DNA of 64,000 nt from Asticcacaulis endophyticus. GTDB taxonomy: Bacteria > Pseudomonadota > Alphaproteobacteria > Caulobacterales > Caulobacteraceae. Under the pieces are notes generated by a model that did not search any database, was not told where the DNA came from, and worked only from the letters and a program-made list of their open reading frames with translations. This document shows positions 32,838 through 41,702 of the stretch, in pieces (the stretch's first letter is position 1; each line of letters starts with the position of its first letter). Where the stretch lies: the NCBI RefSeq assembly GCF_014652575.1, contig NZ_BMZB01000001.1:1107722-1171721 (forward strand), given 5' to 3'. The translations under genes and the position numbers were made by a program.

Positions 32838-34021
32838 TATTTGGCCCCTTGTGCGGGAGCCTTGGCCGCTGGTTTGGCAGCGCCTTTAGTGGCGATGTCT
32901 TCGCCACCGGGCTTGACGCGCTTGACAGCGGCGTCAGGTTGCAGGCGGGAATGGCCGTCGGTGACAATCTCGTCGCCCGCCGCAACGCCCTTGGTGACCA
33001 CCACATAGTCATCGTTCTGATAGGCGGTCTCGACCGGCACGATCTGCGCCTTATCAGCCACGATTTTAATGACAAACGGCCCTTCGAGGCCGGGGCGCAC
33101 GGCCACCGTCGGCAGGGTCAGGGCATTGGTGCTTTCGTTCAGGGAAATATCGGCAATCACGAACTGGCCCGGCCACAGGGTTTCACCGGCATTGTCAAAG
33201 GTCGCGCGGATCTGCACCGTGCCGGTGCCGGACTGCACCACATTATCGAGCGCACTGATCCGTCCGGTCGCCAGTACTTCACCTTTTTCGCGGTCCACGG
33301 CCTTGACCGTAATGCCGCCGGAACGCTTCATGCCTTCAATCAGATCGCCCTGCACCGTCTGCGGCACGGAAAAGACGACCGAAATCGGGTTGATCTGGGT
33401 GACGGTCGCCAGTCCCTCAGTCGAAGAGGCGCTGACCAGATTGCCCGGATCGACGCGGCGGATGCCGATGCGGCCCGATACCGGTGAGGTGATGCGGGTA
33501 AAGGACAGTTGCACGCGGGCGTTTTCCACCGCGGCCTCATCCATCTGGACGGCAGCCTTGGCCTGCTCGACCGCCGCCTTTTGCTGATCAAGGGTCTGCT
33601 GCGGAATAGCGTTGATTTCGGCCAGAGATTGATAGCGCTTGAGATCAGTCTCCGCCACCAGAAGTCGGGATTTATTCGTCGCCAGTTGGGCCTGCGCGCT
33701 TTGCAGGGCGGCCTTGAGGCTGCGGTCATCAATCACCGCCAGCAATTGGCCTTTTTGGACAAACGCGCCTTCATCAAACAGCACCTGAGTGAGCACGCCG
33801 TCAACTTGCGGGCGCAAGGTCACAGAATTGAGCGAGGTCACCGAACCGACCACCTTGAGGTCATGAGCAATGGTGCGGGTTTCCGCCCGAACCGTCACGA
33901 CCGGCACCGGCGGGCGGCCCTTGCCCTTGTCATCACTTTCACCCTTGGGCCACAAAAAGAAGGCCGCGGCCGCGACAACAACGACACCGGCAGCAATGGC
34001 CAAAGGGACGGGTTTGATCAT
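32837..34021 (-). CDS. RND membrane-fusion protein, MdtA-like
   Basis: 394 residues with an N-terminal membrane anchor (VPLAIAAGVVVVAAAAFFLW). It has the lipoyl/barrel-sandwich halves (TLRPQVDGVLTQVLFDEGAFVQKGQLLAVIDD and FTRITSPVSGRIGIRRVDPGNLV), a coiled-coil hairpin between them (about 110-170) and beta-barrel and membrane-proximal domains. The C-terminus is an Ala/Pro/Lys tail. It links the RND pump to an outer-membrane channel in the periplasm. First gene of a two-gene unit; its upstream region (34022-34190) should hold the promoter. Confidence 0.92.
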   Translation of the reverse strand: MIKPVPLAIAAGVVVVAAAAFFLWPKGESDDKGKGRPPVPVVTVRAETRTIAHDLKVVGSVTSLNSVTLRPQVDGVLTQVLFDEGAFVQKGQLLAVIDDRSLKAALQSAQAQLATNKSRLLVAETDLKRYQSLAEINAIPQQTLDQQKAAVEQAKAAVQMDEAAVENARVQLSFTRITSPVSGRIGIRRVDPGNLVSASSTEGLATVTQINPISVVFSVPQTVQGDLIEGMKRSGGITVKAVDREKGEVLATGRISALDNVVQSGTGTVQIRATFDNAGETLWPGQFVIADISLNESTNALTLPTVAVRPGLEGPFVIKIVADKAQIVPVETAYQNDDYVVVTKGVAAGDEIVTDGHSRLQPDAAVKRVKPGGEDIATKGAAKPAAKAPAQGAK

Positions 34022-34191
34022 AAGGGTCTCTTGAAAATCAGGCTGAACGCAAGGGGAGGTGAAATCGCAACCGAAGGTCTGACAATTTCGCTACCAAGCC
34101 TTTAACGTGGCACGTCTGAAAATCCTTCGCAAAAAATAAAATTCACCGATGAAAAAGAGCAACAGGACATTTAGTAGCATCCAAACAAAGA

Positions 34192-34219
34192 AAAGCCCCC
34201 GAAACGCGCCGGGGGCTTT
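34192..34219 (-). terminator. Terminator after the winged-helix regulator
   Basis: AAAGCCCCC (34192-34200) pairs with GGGGGCTTT (34211-34219). On the minus strand the stem is followed by CTTTTCTTTGTTT, so it ends the transcript of the regulator gene at 34286 and insulates the RND unit downstream. On the plus strand there is no T-run. Confidence 0.75.
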
Positions 34220-34285
34220 CAAGTTTCTGATGATTACAGGGACGCAATGATCAGGGATAAGATTTGGGCCAAGGATAGTTTTAAA

Positions 34286-34591
34286 TCAGGGAGACGCTTC
34301 ATCAATCAGTTTGCGCATGGCCTCAAGATAGGCCACAAAGGCGGCGCGTCCGGTTTCAGTCAGGATCAACGTCGTTTGCGGTTTCTTGCCTACAAACGCC
34401 TTGGTGATCTCGACATACCCGGCCTCTTCAAGTTTGCGCAGTTGTACCGACAGATTGCCGTCGCTCGACTGGGTTTTTTGCTTGAGCGTCGTGAAATCAG
34501 CCGATCCGGCGGTCGACAGATAGGCCATGACCCCCAGCCTTAACCGCCCGTGGATGACATCGTCGATACGCTCGATATTAAAATCGTCCAT
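34286..34591 (-). CDS. Winged-helix transcriptional regulator (HTH_34 type)
   Basis: 101 residues forming a single winged helix: IHGRLRLGVMAYLSTAGSADFTTLKQ, then SSDGNLSVQLRKLEEAGYVEI as recognition helix and KKPQTTLILTETGRAAF as wing and last helix. This small class, related to MarR/PadR/ArsR, is often paired with a membrane protein, as here: it begins four bases after the stop of the membrane gene. The candidate operator is the inverted repeat at 35284-35300 upstream of the pair, which suggests autoregulation. Confidence 0.85.
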   Translation of the reverse strand: MDDFNIERIDDVIHGRLRLGVMAYLSTAGSADFTTLKQKTQSSDGNLSVQLRKLEEAGYVEITKAFVGKKPQTTLILTETGRAAFVAYLEAMRKLIDEASP

Positions 34592-34594
34592 GCC

Positions 34595-35215
34595 TCAGAC
34601 TTTCTTGGCCTGCAACATAATGACCAGACCCGGCACAGTCGCAAACAGGATCAAACACGCGGCATAGGCCAGAAACTGCTCAGGCTCACCGGCCATGAAG
34701 GAGGTGCCAGCGGCACCTAAGAATGCCCCAAAACAGACGAATTTCAGCCAACCCTGACCGGAAATGGCCGACACTATCCACCAGCCGAGGCCATATAGCA
34801 CAAGGATGGCCGGGGCCAGCATGGACATGGTCGCTTCCATTTGCTCCAGATGCGTACCCGCCACGATCAGGCACATGGCAATGACAAAGATGGCAAAGCC
34901 AATGCCTGACCAGATATTGCCGATAGCGACATTCATGGAGCCGCCGTGGCCGTATTTTTTGATCGAACCCCGAATACTCAATACGGCCAGAACGGCATAG
35001 ATCAGACCGGCACCCAGCCAGTTGACGGCACTAAACCACGGATTGGGCATAGGGATCACTTCAGTCCAGAAGCCGTAGTGAATAAGGCTGGCCGCCCCAA
35101 ACGTGATGCCTGCCCAGAACAAGGACCCGCCATTAATAATTGGTCTGCGCCCGCCGTCCTGAGCCAGGGCCTTCATATAATCGATATCGTTTTTCAGCGT
35201 CAAAGGATCTGACAT
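34595..35215 (-). CDS. Membrane protein partner of the winged-helix regulator
   Basis: About 206 residues with five or six spans after a short cytosolic start (SDPLTLKNDIDYMKALAQDGG). AAGGAGG lies before the ATG at 35215. Adjacent to the regulator gene, with which it is surely cotranscribed. Such regulator-membrane pairs are common in Caulobacterales and Xanthomonadales, but the job of the membrane member is not known; it may modulate the regulator or respond to membrane stress. Confidence 0.75.
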   Translation of the reverse strand: MSDPLTLKNDIDYMKALAQDGGRRPIINGGSLFWAGITFGAASLIHYGFWTEVIPMPNPWFSAVNWLGAGLIYAVLAVLSIRGSIKKYGHGGSMNVAIGNIWSGIGFAIFVIAMCLIVAGTHLEQMEATMSMLAPAILVLYGLGWWIVSAISGQGWLKFVCFGAFLGAAGTSFMAGEPEQFLAYAACLILFATVPGLVIMLQAKKV

Positions 35216-35283
35216 GTTACGCGGCCTCCTTGCCGTATGATTATTCCCGCCCATCCTGAGCATGAGTTTATAATTGCAAAAGA

Positions 35284-35300
35284 ACTTTATTTTGTAAAGT
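35284..35300 (-). promoter_or_regulatory. Inverted repeat, possible operator of the winged-helix pair
   Basis: ACTTTA-TTTTG-TAAAGT, perfect six-base arms with a five-base centre, 69-85 bases upstream of the membrane-protein start, in an AT-rich stretch. The arm spacing suits a small winged-helix dimer. Confidence 0.5.
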
Positions 35301-35440
35301 GCTTTTTATGGGTCCGAGATTACAGATTTGTTATCTTGCCAAAACATTGTTTAGCGCTCTAGTTTCATACCCAACGAAACCTGCCGCATTTCTGCGAATA
35401 AGGTTATGGCTTTCATTGTTGTGGGGCGAAGCTATCCTAT

Positions 35441-37606
35441 ATGACTAAGACCGAACTCCTCTCCGGCGCTCATAAGGGCGCGTTTCTGGGCCTGTGCATG
35501 CTGATGGGTGTGCTGTCGCCCGCGACTGTCAGGGCTGAAATGACCACACAAAATACGATTGCCGCCGAAGCTTCCGATCCGCGCCAATATCTGGAAGAGG
35601 TCGAGGGTGAAAAAGCGCTCGACTGGGTGCGCGCCCAAAATGACCGCACACTTACCCAGTTGATGAAAGACCCGCGTTTTGAGAAAAACCGTGAGGCGGT
35701 GCTCAAAATCGTTGAAGCCAAGGACCGTATCGCCTCACCAGGCTTTGCCAAGGGAGGTAAGGTCGATAACTTCTGGCAGGACACCGACCATGTGCGCGGC
35801 ATCTGGCGGCGCACGGACTGGAGCGCCTACGCCGCCGATAAGCCGGTGTGGGAAACCATCCTAGATATCGACGCCCTGTCGAAGGCCGAAGATAAAAACT
35901 GGGTTTATAAGGGCTCCAACTGCCTGCCGCCCGATGAGACCCGCTGCCTGATCAGTCTGTCGAACGGCGGCAAGGATGCTGTGACCGTGCGCGAATACGA
36001 CACGGTCACCAAGTCGTTTGTGAACGGCGGCTTCGACCTGCCCGAAGGCAAGCAGGTCGTGGTGTGGAAGGACAAGGACACGCTTTATGTGTCGCGCGAA
36101 TGGACACCGGGGGAGGTCACGCCGTCGGGCTATGCCTATGTCACCCGCGAATTGAAACGCGGCCAAAAGCTTGACGACGCCAAAGAAATCTTCCGGGGCG
36201 ATGCGGCCGACATGATGGCCTATCGTTCTGTGCTGCGCGACATCGACGGCAATTATGTCATGGACATGCAGACCCGCCGCCCGTCATTTTTTGAGGTCAT
36301 TGATCAGTTCATCACATCTGACGGCCCGGTCAGCTTCCCCCTGCCGCTCACCTCGGAAATGTCGGCCTATTATGAAGGTCAGGCGGTCTATAGCCTGAAA
36401 GATGACTGGACGAGTGCCAAGGGTACCAAATTCACCTCCGGCAGCGTGATCGCGTTCGACCTTAAGGCCGGATTGAAAGACCCGAAAAACATCGAACCGG
36501 TGGCCGTGTTTACACCGGATGCTCACCAGTCGGTCGAAGGTATTGCCCAAACCAAAAACCACATCGTCCTGCAACTGTTGTCCAATGTGACCGGTGAAGT
36601 CAGAAGCTACAGCTATAAGGGTGGCGCGTGGTCCTATAAGGCCATCAAACTGCCGGAAAATGCCACCCTGTCGGTGTCATCGGCCGATGACGATTCCGAT
36701 AAAATTTTCGCCTATTCGACCGGGTTCATCCAACCGTCAACCCTTTACCGCGCCGATGCCGGCACCGGTGAGGCCGAAAAGATCAAGTCGAGCCCCGCCC
36801 GCTTTAACGCTGAGGGCCTTAAGGTCGATCAACGCTGGGCGACCTCCAAAGACGGCACCAAAGTGCCTTACTTTGTTGTGGCGCGTCAGGATACCAAGCT
36901 GGATGGCAATACCCCAACACTGCTTTATGCCTACGGCGGGTTTGAGATCGCCATGACCCCGTCCTATTCCGGCGGCATGGGCAAGCTGTGGCTGGAGAAC
37001 GGCGGGGCCTATGTCCTGGCCAATATCCGTGGCGGCGGGGAGTTCGGGCCGCAGTGGCATGAGGCCGGGCTGAAAACTAACCGTCAGCGTATCTTTGATG
37101 ATTTTCAGGCGGTGGCCGAGGATATCATCGCGGCCAAACTGACCTCGCCGCGTCGTCTCGGCATCATGGGCGGGTCAAACGGCGGGCTTTTGATGGGCGT
37201 GCAACTGACCCAGCGGCCTGATCTGTGGAACGCGGTCGTCATTCAGGTGCCCCTGCTTGACATGATGCGCTATCATACCCTGCTGGCCGGGGCGTCCTGG
37301 ATGGGTGAGTATGGCGATCCGGCTGATCCGGTCGAAGGCGCGTTCCTGAAATCGATCTCGCCTTACCACAACCTGAAGACCGGCGTGAAATATCCGGAAC
37401 CGCTGTTTGTTACCTCGACCAAGGACGACCGCGTCCACCCCGGTCATGCCCGTAAGATGGCGGCGAAGATGCAGGAGATGGGCCTGCCGTTTCTTTATTA
37501 CGAAAACATCGACGGCGGCCATGCGGCGGCGGCTAACCTACGCGAAACCGCCAAAAGAAATGCCATCGAGTACACCTATCTGATGCAAAAGCTGATGGAC
37601 AAATAG
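35441..37606 (+). CDS. Prolyl oligopeptidase family serine peptidase (S9A), exported
   Basis: 721 residues with a signal peptide (GAFLGLCMLMGVLSPATVRAE). A seven-bladed propeller (about 80-430) gates the catalytic alpha/beta-hydrolase domain. The nucleophile Ser is in GGSNGG, the Asp in TSTKDDRVHPGHA and the His in DGGHAAA. ANIRGGGEFGPQWHEAG is also diagnostic of the S9A group. The enzyme cuts short proline-containing peptides in the periplasm. Single gene. Confidence 0.93.
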   Translation: MTKTELLSGAHKGAFLGLCMLMGVLSPATVRAEMTTQNTIAAEASDPRQYLEEVEGEKALDWVRAQNDRTLTQLMKDPRFEKNREAVLKIVEAKDRIASPGFAKGGKVDNFWQDTDHVRGIWRRTDWSAYAADKPVWETILDIDALSKAEDKNWVYKGSNCLPPDETRCLISLSNGGKDAVTVREYDTVTKSFVNGGFDLPEGKQVVVWKDKDTLYVSREWTPGEVTPSGYAYVTRELKRGQKLDDAKEIFRGDAADMMAYRSVLRDIDGNYVMDMQTRRPSFFEVIDQFITSDGPVSFPLPLTSEMSAYYEGQAVYSLKDDWTSAKGTKFTSGSVIAFDLKAGLKDPKNIEPVAVFTPDAHQSVEGIAQTKNHIVLQLLSNVTGEVRSYSYKGGAWSYKAIKLPENATLSVSSADDDSDKIFAYSTGFIQPSTLYRADAGTGEAEKIKSSPARFNAEGLKVDQRWATSKDGTKVPYFVVARQDTKLDGNTPTLLYAYGGFEIAMTPSYSGGMGKLWLENGGAYVLANIRGGGEFGPQWHEAGLKTNRQRIFDDFQAVAEDIIAAKLTSPRRLGIMGGSNGGLLMGVQLTQRPDLWNAVVIQVPLLDMMRYHTLLAGASWMGEYGDPADPVEGAFLKSISPYHNLKTGVKYPEPLFVTSTKDDRVHPGHARKMAAKMQEMGLPFLYYENIDGGHAAAANLRETAKRNAIEYTYLMQKLMDK

Positions 37607-37660
37607 TCTGCATCTTGAGGCGGGTATGAATTTTTGCTACCGTTGGCGCAGGAGGCGCCC

Positions 37661-37942
37661 ATGGTCGATAAAATCAGTATAGCCCTGCCCAGTGACATGC
37701 TGGTGGCGATCAAATCTGCCGTGGCTTCGGGGGAGTATTCGACCACCAGCGAAGTTATTCGTGAAGCCCTGCGCGACTGGAAACTCAAGCGCAGGGTAAA
37801 TGAGTTGGAATCCGACGAATTGCGCCAGCTTATCCGTCAGGGGCTGGAAAGCCCCACAGTGTCTGCCGAGGATGTTTATTCACGGCTGAAGTCCAAGTAC
37901 AGCGCACTGATTGAAAGCCATGCCTCAACAGATGCCGAATGA
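37661..37942 (+). CDS. parD: ParD-like antitoxin (ribbon-helix-helix)
   Basis: 93 residues. The N-terminal RHH part (KISIALPSDMLVAIKSAVASG, then EVIREALRDWKLKRRV) binds operator DNA as a dimer, and the C-terminal tail should wrap the toxin. AGGAGG precedes the ATG at 37661; the longer frame from 37634 is not supported. It overlaps parE by four bases (ATGA), the usual arrangement of type II toxin-antitoxin pairs. Confidence 0.9.
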   Translation: MVDKISIALPSDMLVAIKSAVASGEYSTTSEVIREALRDWKLKRRVNELESDELRQLIRQGLESPTVSAEDVYSRLKSKYSALIESHASTDAE

Positions 37943-38232
37943 TTTTCACGCTGACGAAATTTGCGGCGCAGGATATCGAAGATATCGGCGACTTTATTGC
38001 ACTCAATAATCCTGCGCGTGCCCTTTCCTTTATCGAGGAAATTCACGCGGCCTGCCGGGCCCTGATCGACACGCCGGCCGCTTACCCGGCCATAGTTACA
38101 TTGGGAGACAATATTCGGCGGGCCCCGTTTCAGCGCTACCTTATTTTCTATGCGGGCACGGCATCCGAGTTAAGGATTGTTCGTGTCCTGCATAGTGCCC
38201 GCGATATCAATGCGCAGATGTTTGTCGTGTGA
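37939..38232 (+). CDS. parE: ParE-like toxin (RelE/ParE superfamily)
   Basis: 97 residues: FTLTKFAAQDIEDIGDFIALNN at the start, FIEEIHAACRALIDTPAAYP in the middle, and the late motif APFQRYLIFYAGTASELRIVRVLHSARDI, typical of ParE toxins, which inhibit DNA gyrase. The Arg-rich strand and C-terminal HSARD are intact. Translationally coupled to the antitoxin. Ends 24 bases before the convergent tandem-paralogue gene. Confidence 0.9.
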   Translation: MIFTLTKFAAQDIEDIGDFIALNNPARALSFIEEIHAACRALIDTPAAYPAIVTLGDNIRRAPFQRYLIFYAGTASELRIVRVLHSARDINAQMFVV

Positions 38233-38256
38233 CTGTGCGCCTGTTCTAATTGAGAT

Positions 38257-39420
38257 CTAATTATTCTGGCTATGGCGGTTCTTGATGGCGTGGGCGAGGC
38301 TGGCCTCGAAATCCATCATGATATCGGCAAATTCCGCGCTCGATAGCTGCTTGCGGCCATTCTGGGTTTTTTGCATCCGGAACGTCCAGAACGACGAGAC
38401 GTGATTGAGCGTCCCGATCGAGTCGCCCAGTTCGGCAAACAGACTTAAGCCATTGAACAGGAAGCGCCTGAACGGCGCCGGATCACGGCTGCGCACCAGC
38501 GCATTATAGGCGGTGTCATAGCTGTGCAGGGTGCGCCCGGCTCTGGTCAGGGTATCAACCACGCCGCGCGCAATCCGTGGGCGGGCTTTGCGCAGATAAT
38601 CCTTGGTCAGTTCATCGAACGACCCCGACGGCTGGTAGGAACCCAAGCCCGTCAGCACTTCGCGCAGTTCGTCCTGAAGCTCAACATGTCGCCACTTGTA
38701 ATACAGAAATCCGCGCCATGAGAATATGCCGTCGCGGAATTCTTCGTCGGACATCCCCAGCGCCTTTTGCAGCGGCCGCAGTTCGAGGTCGAGCTTGTCC
38801 GATAAAATCTTGTTGCCGAGTTTCAGTGACGCCTTACCGGCATCAACGCCGATGGCTTCAAGCACCAGACGCTCAATCTCCGCACTGGTGAAACTGGCCA
38901 TTCGCGTCAGGTCGGCTGAGGACAGGCGCAGATAACATAGAGCAGGCTTGACGCCTTTGCGCGCCAGGGTGTCGCGTACCAGAAACGGATCAAGCGAGGG
39001 CAACTGATCGAGATATTTCAGAATACGCACGTCCGGGCTTTTGCCTGGATCATCCATATTGAGATAGGTCTTAAGCGTCTGATCAAAGCCGATCTGGTCG
39101 ATGAAAAACGACCGCCCGCCCAGACGCAGATCATGCGGATCGAACGGCAGAATGACCTTGGTGACCTGACGGCGCTGATTGTGATAAAGTCCGCGCTCGT
39201 TAACCCGCAGGCTGTGTTTCAGGATAATAGCGCGGTTAAGCTGGCTGTTTTCAAAAAACGGCTGTTCCTTATAGGTCGGATCATCCGCGTAAAAGACATA
39301 GACCTGCGACAGGTTCAGCACCCGGCTGGTGGCCGAGGTAAAGGTCAGATTGCCAAGATTACGCACTTCGCGCGTCGTCTTGAAATGGCTCTGAGTTAAG
39401 GCTTTTGCCAGTGCGGCCAT
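38257..39420 (-). CDS. Unknown protein, tandem paralogue B
   Basis: 387 residues, third gene of the response-regulator unit, 38 bases after paralogue A. It shares with A, in the same order, SRVLNLSQ, NER, TKVILPFDP, LGGRS, LPSLDPFLVR, the aromatic block DGIFSWRGFLYYKWRH, and a C-terminal MMDFEASL segment. No signal peptide, membrane span or known catalytic motif is seen; predicted mostly alpha-helical and cytoplasmic. AAAGAG precedes the ATG. I do not recognise the family. The tie to a receiver-domain protein suggests an output or scaffold role in a signalling pathway. Confidence 0.8.
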   Translation of the reverse strand: MAALAKALTQSHFKTTREVRNLGNLTFTSATSRVLNLSQVYVFYADDPTYKEQPFFENSQLNRAIILKHSLRVNERGLYHNQRRQVTKVILPFDPHDLRLGGRSFFIDQIGFDQTLKTYLNMDDPGKSPDVRILKYLDQLPSLDPFLVRDTLARKGVKPALCYLRLSSADLTRMASFTSAEIERLVLEAIGVDAGKASLKLGNKILSDKLDLELRPLQKALGMSDEEFRDGIFSWRGFLYYKWRHVELQDELREVLTGLGSYQPSGSFDELTKDYLRKARPRIARGVVDTLTRAGRTLHSYDTAYNALVRSRDPAPFRRFLFNGLSLFAELGDSIGTLNHVSSFWTFRMQKTQNGRKQLSSAEFADIMMDFEASLAHAIKNRHSQNN

Positions 39421-39458
39421 AGGGTACTCTTTGTTACGCGAAGGGGGGCGCGGCCATC

Positions 39459-40628
39459 CTAAAAGGCCACGCTGTCATGTTGGGTGATGTTGAGCAGGCT
39501 GTCCTCGAAATCCATGAGGACATCGACATATTCCGGCGCCGACATCCGCATGTGAGGACCGCTTTGGACCATGCGGTATTTCCAGAAGGAACCGATGTGG
39601 CCCAGAATCCCGATATTCTCGCCCAGCTCATAAAACAGGCTGGGGCCGTCCATCAGAAAGTGCCGGAACGGGCCGGGGTTTTTCTGCTCGACTAACGCGG
39701 CATAGGCCTGATCATAGACGGCCAGCGTCCGCCCGACGCGCTTTATGGCTTCAACGATGCTGCGCGCCAGACGCGGTCGGGCTTCCTTAAGGTATTCTTT
39801 AAGGCTGTCTTCTGAAGTGTTGTAAGGCTGATAATTGGCCAGCCCGTCCAGCACTTTGCGCATCTCTTCCTGAAGCTCAATATGGCGCCATTTGAAATAC
39901 AAAAACCCGCGCCATGAAAAAATGCCGTCGGAGAATTCTTCGTCGGTCATGCGCAAGGTAGCTCTGAGCGGCCACAGTTCCTTATCCAGTTCATTGGACA
40001 GAATTTTCCCGGCCAGCTTGACCGAGCGATATTGCAGGGCTTCGCCAAAGGCGGTGATCACCAGACGCTCAATCTCGGCATTGGCAAAGCCGATCATCTG
40101 CTGGACATCGACCGGAGAAATCTTGAGGTAGCACGGCGCCGGTTTATAGCCGCTGCGCGACAGGTGCTCACGGACCAGAAACGGATCAAGTGACGGCAGC
40201 ACATCCAGCAGTTTCAGAACCTGAACATCGTAGTTCTGATTGAAGTCGTCGGTGTTGAAATAGCTGCGCGCAAAACTGTCGAAGCCGATCTGATTGACGA
40301 AGACCGAACGGCCGCCCAGTTTCAGGTCATTCGGATCAAACGGCAGGATAACCTTGGTGGCGGTGCGGCGATGGCGGGAAAATAACATGCGCTCATTTGA
40401 ACGCAGGGTGTGCTTGACCAGTATCGCCTTATTCATCTGCGAGTCCTTGAAAAAGGGCTTCATCAGATAGTCTTTGTCCTTGGCACTGCTCAGGTAAATC
40501 TGCGACAGGTTGAGCACCCGGCTGGTCGATGCCGTCTCGCCCAGACTGGCCAGATTGCGTACATCACGACCGGTGGCCGTTTGCATCCCGGCGGCATTGT
40601 CGTTCATTTTCCGAGCGGACGCGTTCAT
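39459..40628 (-). CDS. Unknown protein, tandem paralogue A
   Basis: 389 residues, second gene of the unit, starting 11 bases after the response-regulator stop. It shares long blocks with paralogue B: SRVLNLSQIYL, ATKVILPFDPNDLKLGGRSV, VLPSLDPFLVREHL, DGIFSWRGFLYFKWRHIELQ and VLMDFEDSLL. Differences are spread throughout, so the duplication is old. No signal peptide or membrane span. ATG at 40628 lacks a strong ribosome-binding site; an ATG seven codons in is an alternative. Function unknown; the conserved Trp/Arg/Lys-rich block is the best guess for a functional surface. Confidence 0.8.
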   Translation of the reverse strand: MNASARKMNDNAAGMQTATGRDVRNLASLGETASTSRVLNLSQIYLSSAKDKDYLMKPFFKDSQMNKAILVKHTLRSNERMLFSRHRRTATKVILPFDPNDLKLGGRSVFVNQIGFDSFARSYFNTDDFNQNYDVQVLKLLDVLPSLDPFLVREHLSRSGYKPAPCYLKISPVDVQQMIGFANAEIERLVITAFGEALQYRSVKLAGKILSNELDKELWPLRATLRMTDEEFSDGIFSWRGFLYFKWRHIELQEEMRKVLDGLANYQPYNTSEDSLKEYLKEARPRLARSIVEAIKRVGRTLAVYDQAYAALVEQKNPGPFRHFLMDGPSLFYELGENIGILGHIGSFWKYRMVQSGPHMRMSAPEYVDVLMDFEDSLLNITQHDSVAF

Positions 40629-40639
40629 ATAATGGGCTT

Positions 40640-41560
40640 TCAGGCAGTCAGTTTGCGGTGCTTCTTACGCTTACTTACCAGGCGTTCGAGATGCTGCACG
40701 GTCTTTGCGGCCTCGCGGTGGTCAGCGAGATCAATCTCATTCAACCGGATAAGTGTATCCAGATGGATATCAACCACTTCGGGGTCGGTATCTTCACCCA
40801 ATGCTACCGCATAATCGTTTAAAGAGTGTGTAGCCTGTTCAATCAACCCAAGGCGTAGCGCGTGCGCCCGCTTTTCGGTGTGCATAATCCGCCCGACCAT
40901 GTAGTCGAGCAGTTTCTTATCCAGTCCACCGCGCGCCTGCATCAGAACGCGCAGAGAATTCAGCTCAACCGACAGGGTTTGCTGGAATATCTCGCGCTGC
41001 AGATTGTCGGCGGACTTTTCAATATCGTCGATCCGGCGCAGAACCCCCTGATAGGTCGTATGGGTTTTGCGCCTACGGCACGGGCCGATATAATTGGCTG
41101 AAACGACGAAATTGCGCTTACGCGTCAGGGCTGCCAGCACAGCCTTGAGCAGTACTGACGTCGAAAACGGTTTGATGACAAACTCATCTACGCCGCAGTT
41201 GCGGGCATGGGTAACGTCCTGAGACTTCTGCCGTCCGGTGAGCATCAGCACCGGCAGGCGCGGATTGAGAAACCGCGGATCATCCTTGACCGCCGCCTGA
41301 CGCATGGCCCGTACCAGATCAACGCCGGACATACCGGGTAGTTCCCAGTCAAGAACCATCAGATCCGGATTGTGCGAGGTCAGAAACCCGATGGCCTCTT
41401 CGGCCGAGCGGGCAGGCAGCAGACGCGTGAAACCGGCGCCGCGCAGTAACTCCAAAATCATGCGGCGTGAGGCATCATGATCCTCAACGACCAGTATGTT
41501 CACTGTCGCCGGATTGATCTTTCGCTGCGCGCGCAAGGTTTGGTAGGTCAGGTTTGACAT
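40640..41560 (-). CDS. Response regulator with receiver and helical C-terminal domain
   Basis: 306 residues. Residues 20-140 are a complete receiver: acidic pair in VVEDHD (26-27), phospho-acceptor Asp71 (LMVLDWELPGMSGVDL), Thr108 (LMLTGRQ) and Lys130 (EFVIKPFS). After an Arg-rich linker (YIGPCRRRKTHTTYQG, about 157-172), residues 175-306 look helical with no known DNA-binding or enzymatic motif. The first gene of a unit with two unknown paralogues; no histidine kinase is adjacent. Its output is therefore likely through protein contacts, possibly with the paralogues. Confidence 0.85.
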   Translation of the reverse strand: MSNLTYQTLRAQRKINPATVNILVVEDHDASRRMILELLRGAGFTRLLPARSAEEAIGFLTSHNPDLMVLDWELPGMSGVDLVRAMRQAAVKDDPRFLNPRLPVLMLTGRQKSQDVTHARNCGVDEFVIKPFSTSVLLKAVLAALTRKRNFVVSANYIGPCRRRKTHTTYQGVLRRIDDIEKSADNLQREIFQQTLSVELNSLRVLMQARGGLDKKLLDYMVGRIMHTEKRAHALRLGLIEQATHSLNDYAVALGEDTDPEVVDIHLDTLIRLNEIDLADHREAAKTVQHLERLVSKRKKHRKLTA

Positions 41561-41592
41561 TAGCCCGTATGATCTTGTGCAGATGCGTAAAA

Positions 41593-41617
41593 GACTATAG
41601 CAAACCTGTTAATTCAA
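41593..41617 (-). promoter_or_regulatory. Possible promoter of the response-regulator unit
   Basis: On the minus strand TTGAATT (41617-41611), nine bases, GCTATAGTC (41601-41593). The -10 fits GCTANAWC well, but the spacing is one base shorter than the usual range. Confidence 0.4.
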
Positions 41618-41645
41618 GCTTTAAGCCTTGATAAATCAGAGTTAA

Positions 41646-41671
41646 TTGAAATTAAGCATGATGGCTTACTC
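41646..41671 (+). promoter_or_regulatory. Possible promoter of the FliL-like gene
   Basis: TTGAAAT (41646-41652), 11 bases, GCTTACTC (41664-41671), 32 bases before the ATG at 41703. Moderate match to the housekeeping consensus. Confidence 0.35.
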
Positions 41672-41702
41672 AAAATAAACCAAGGTTTGTTAGTGTGAAG
41701 CC

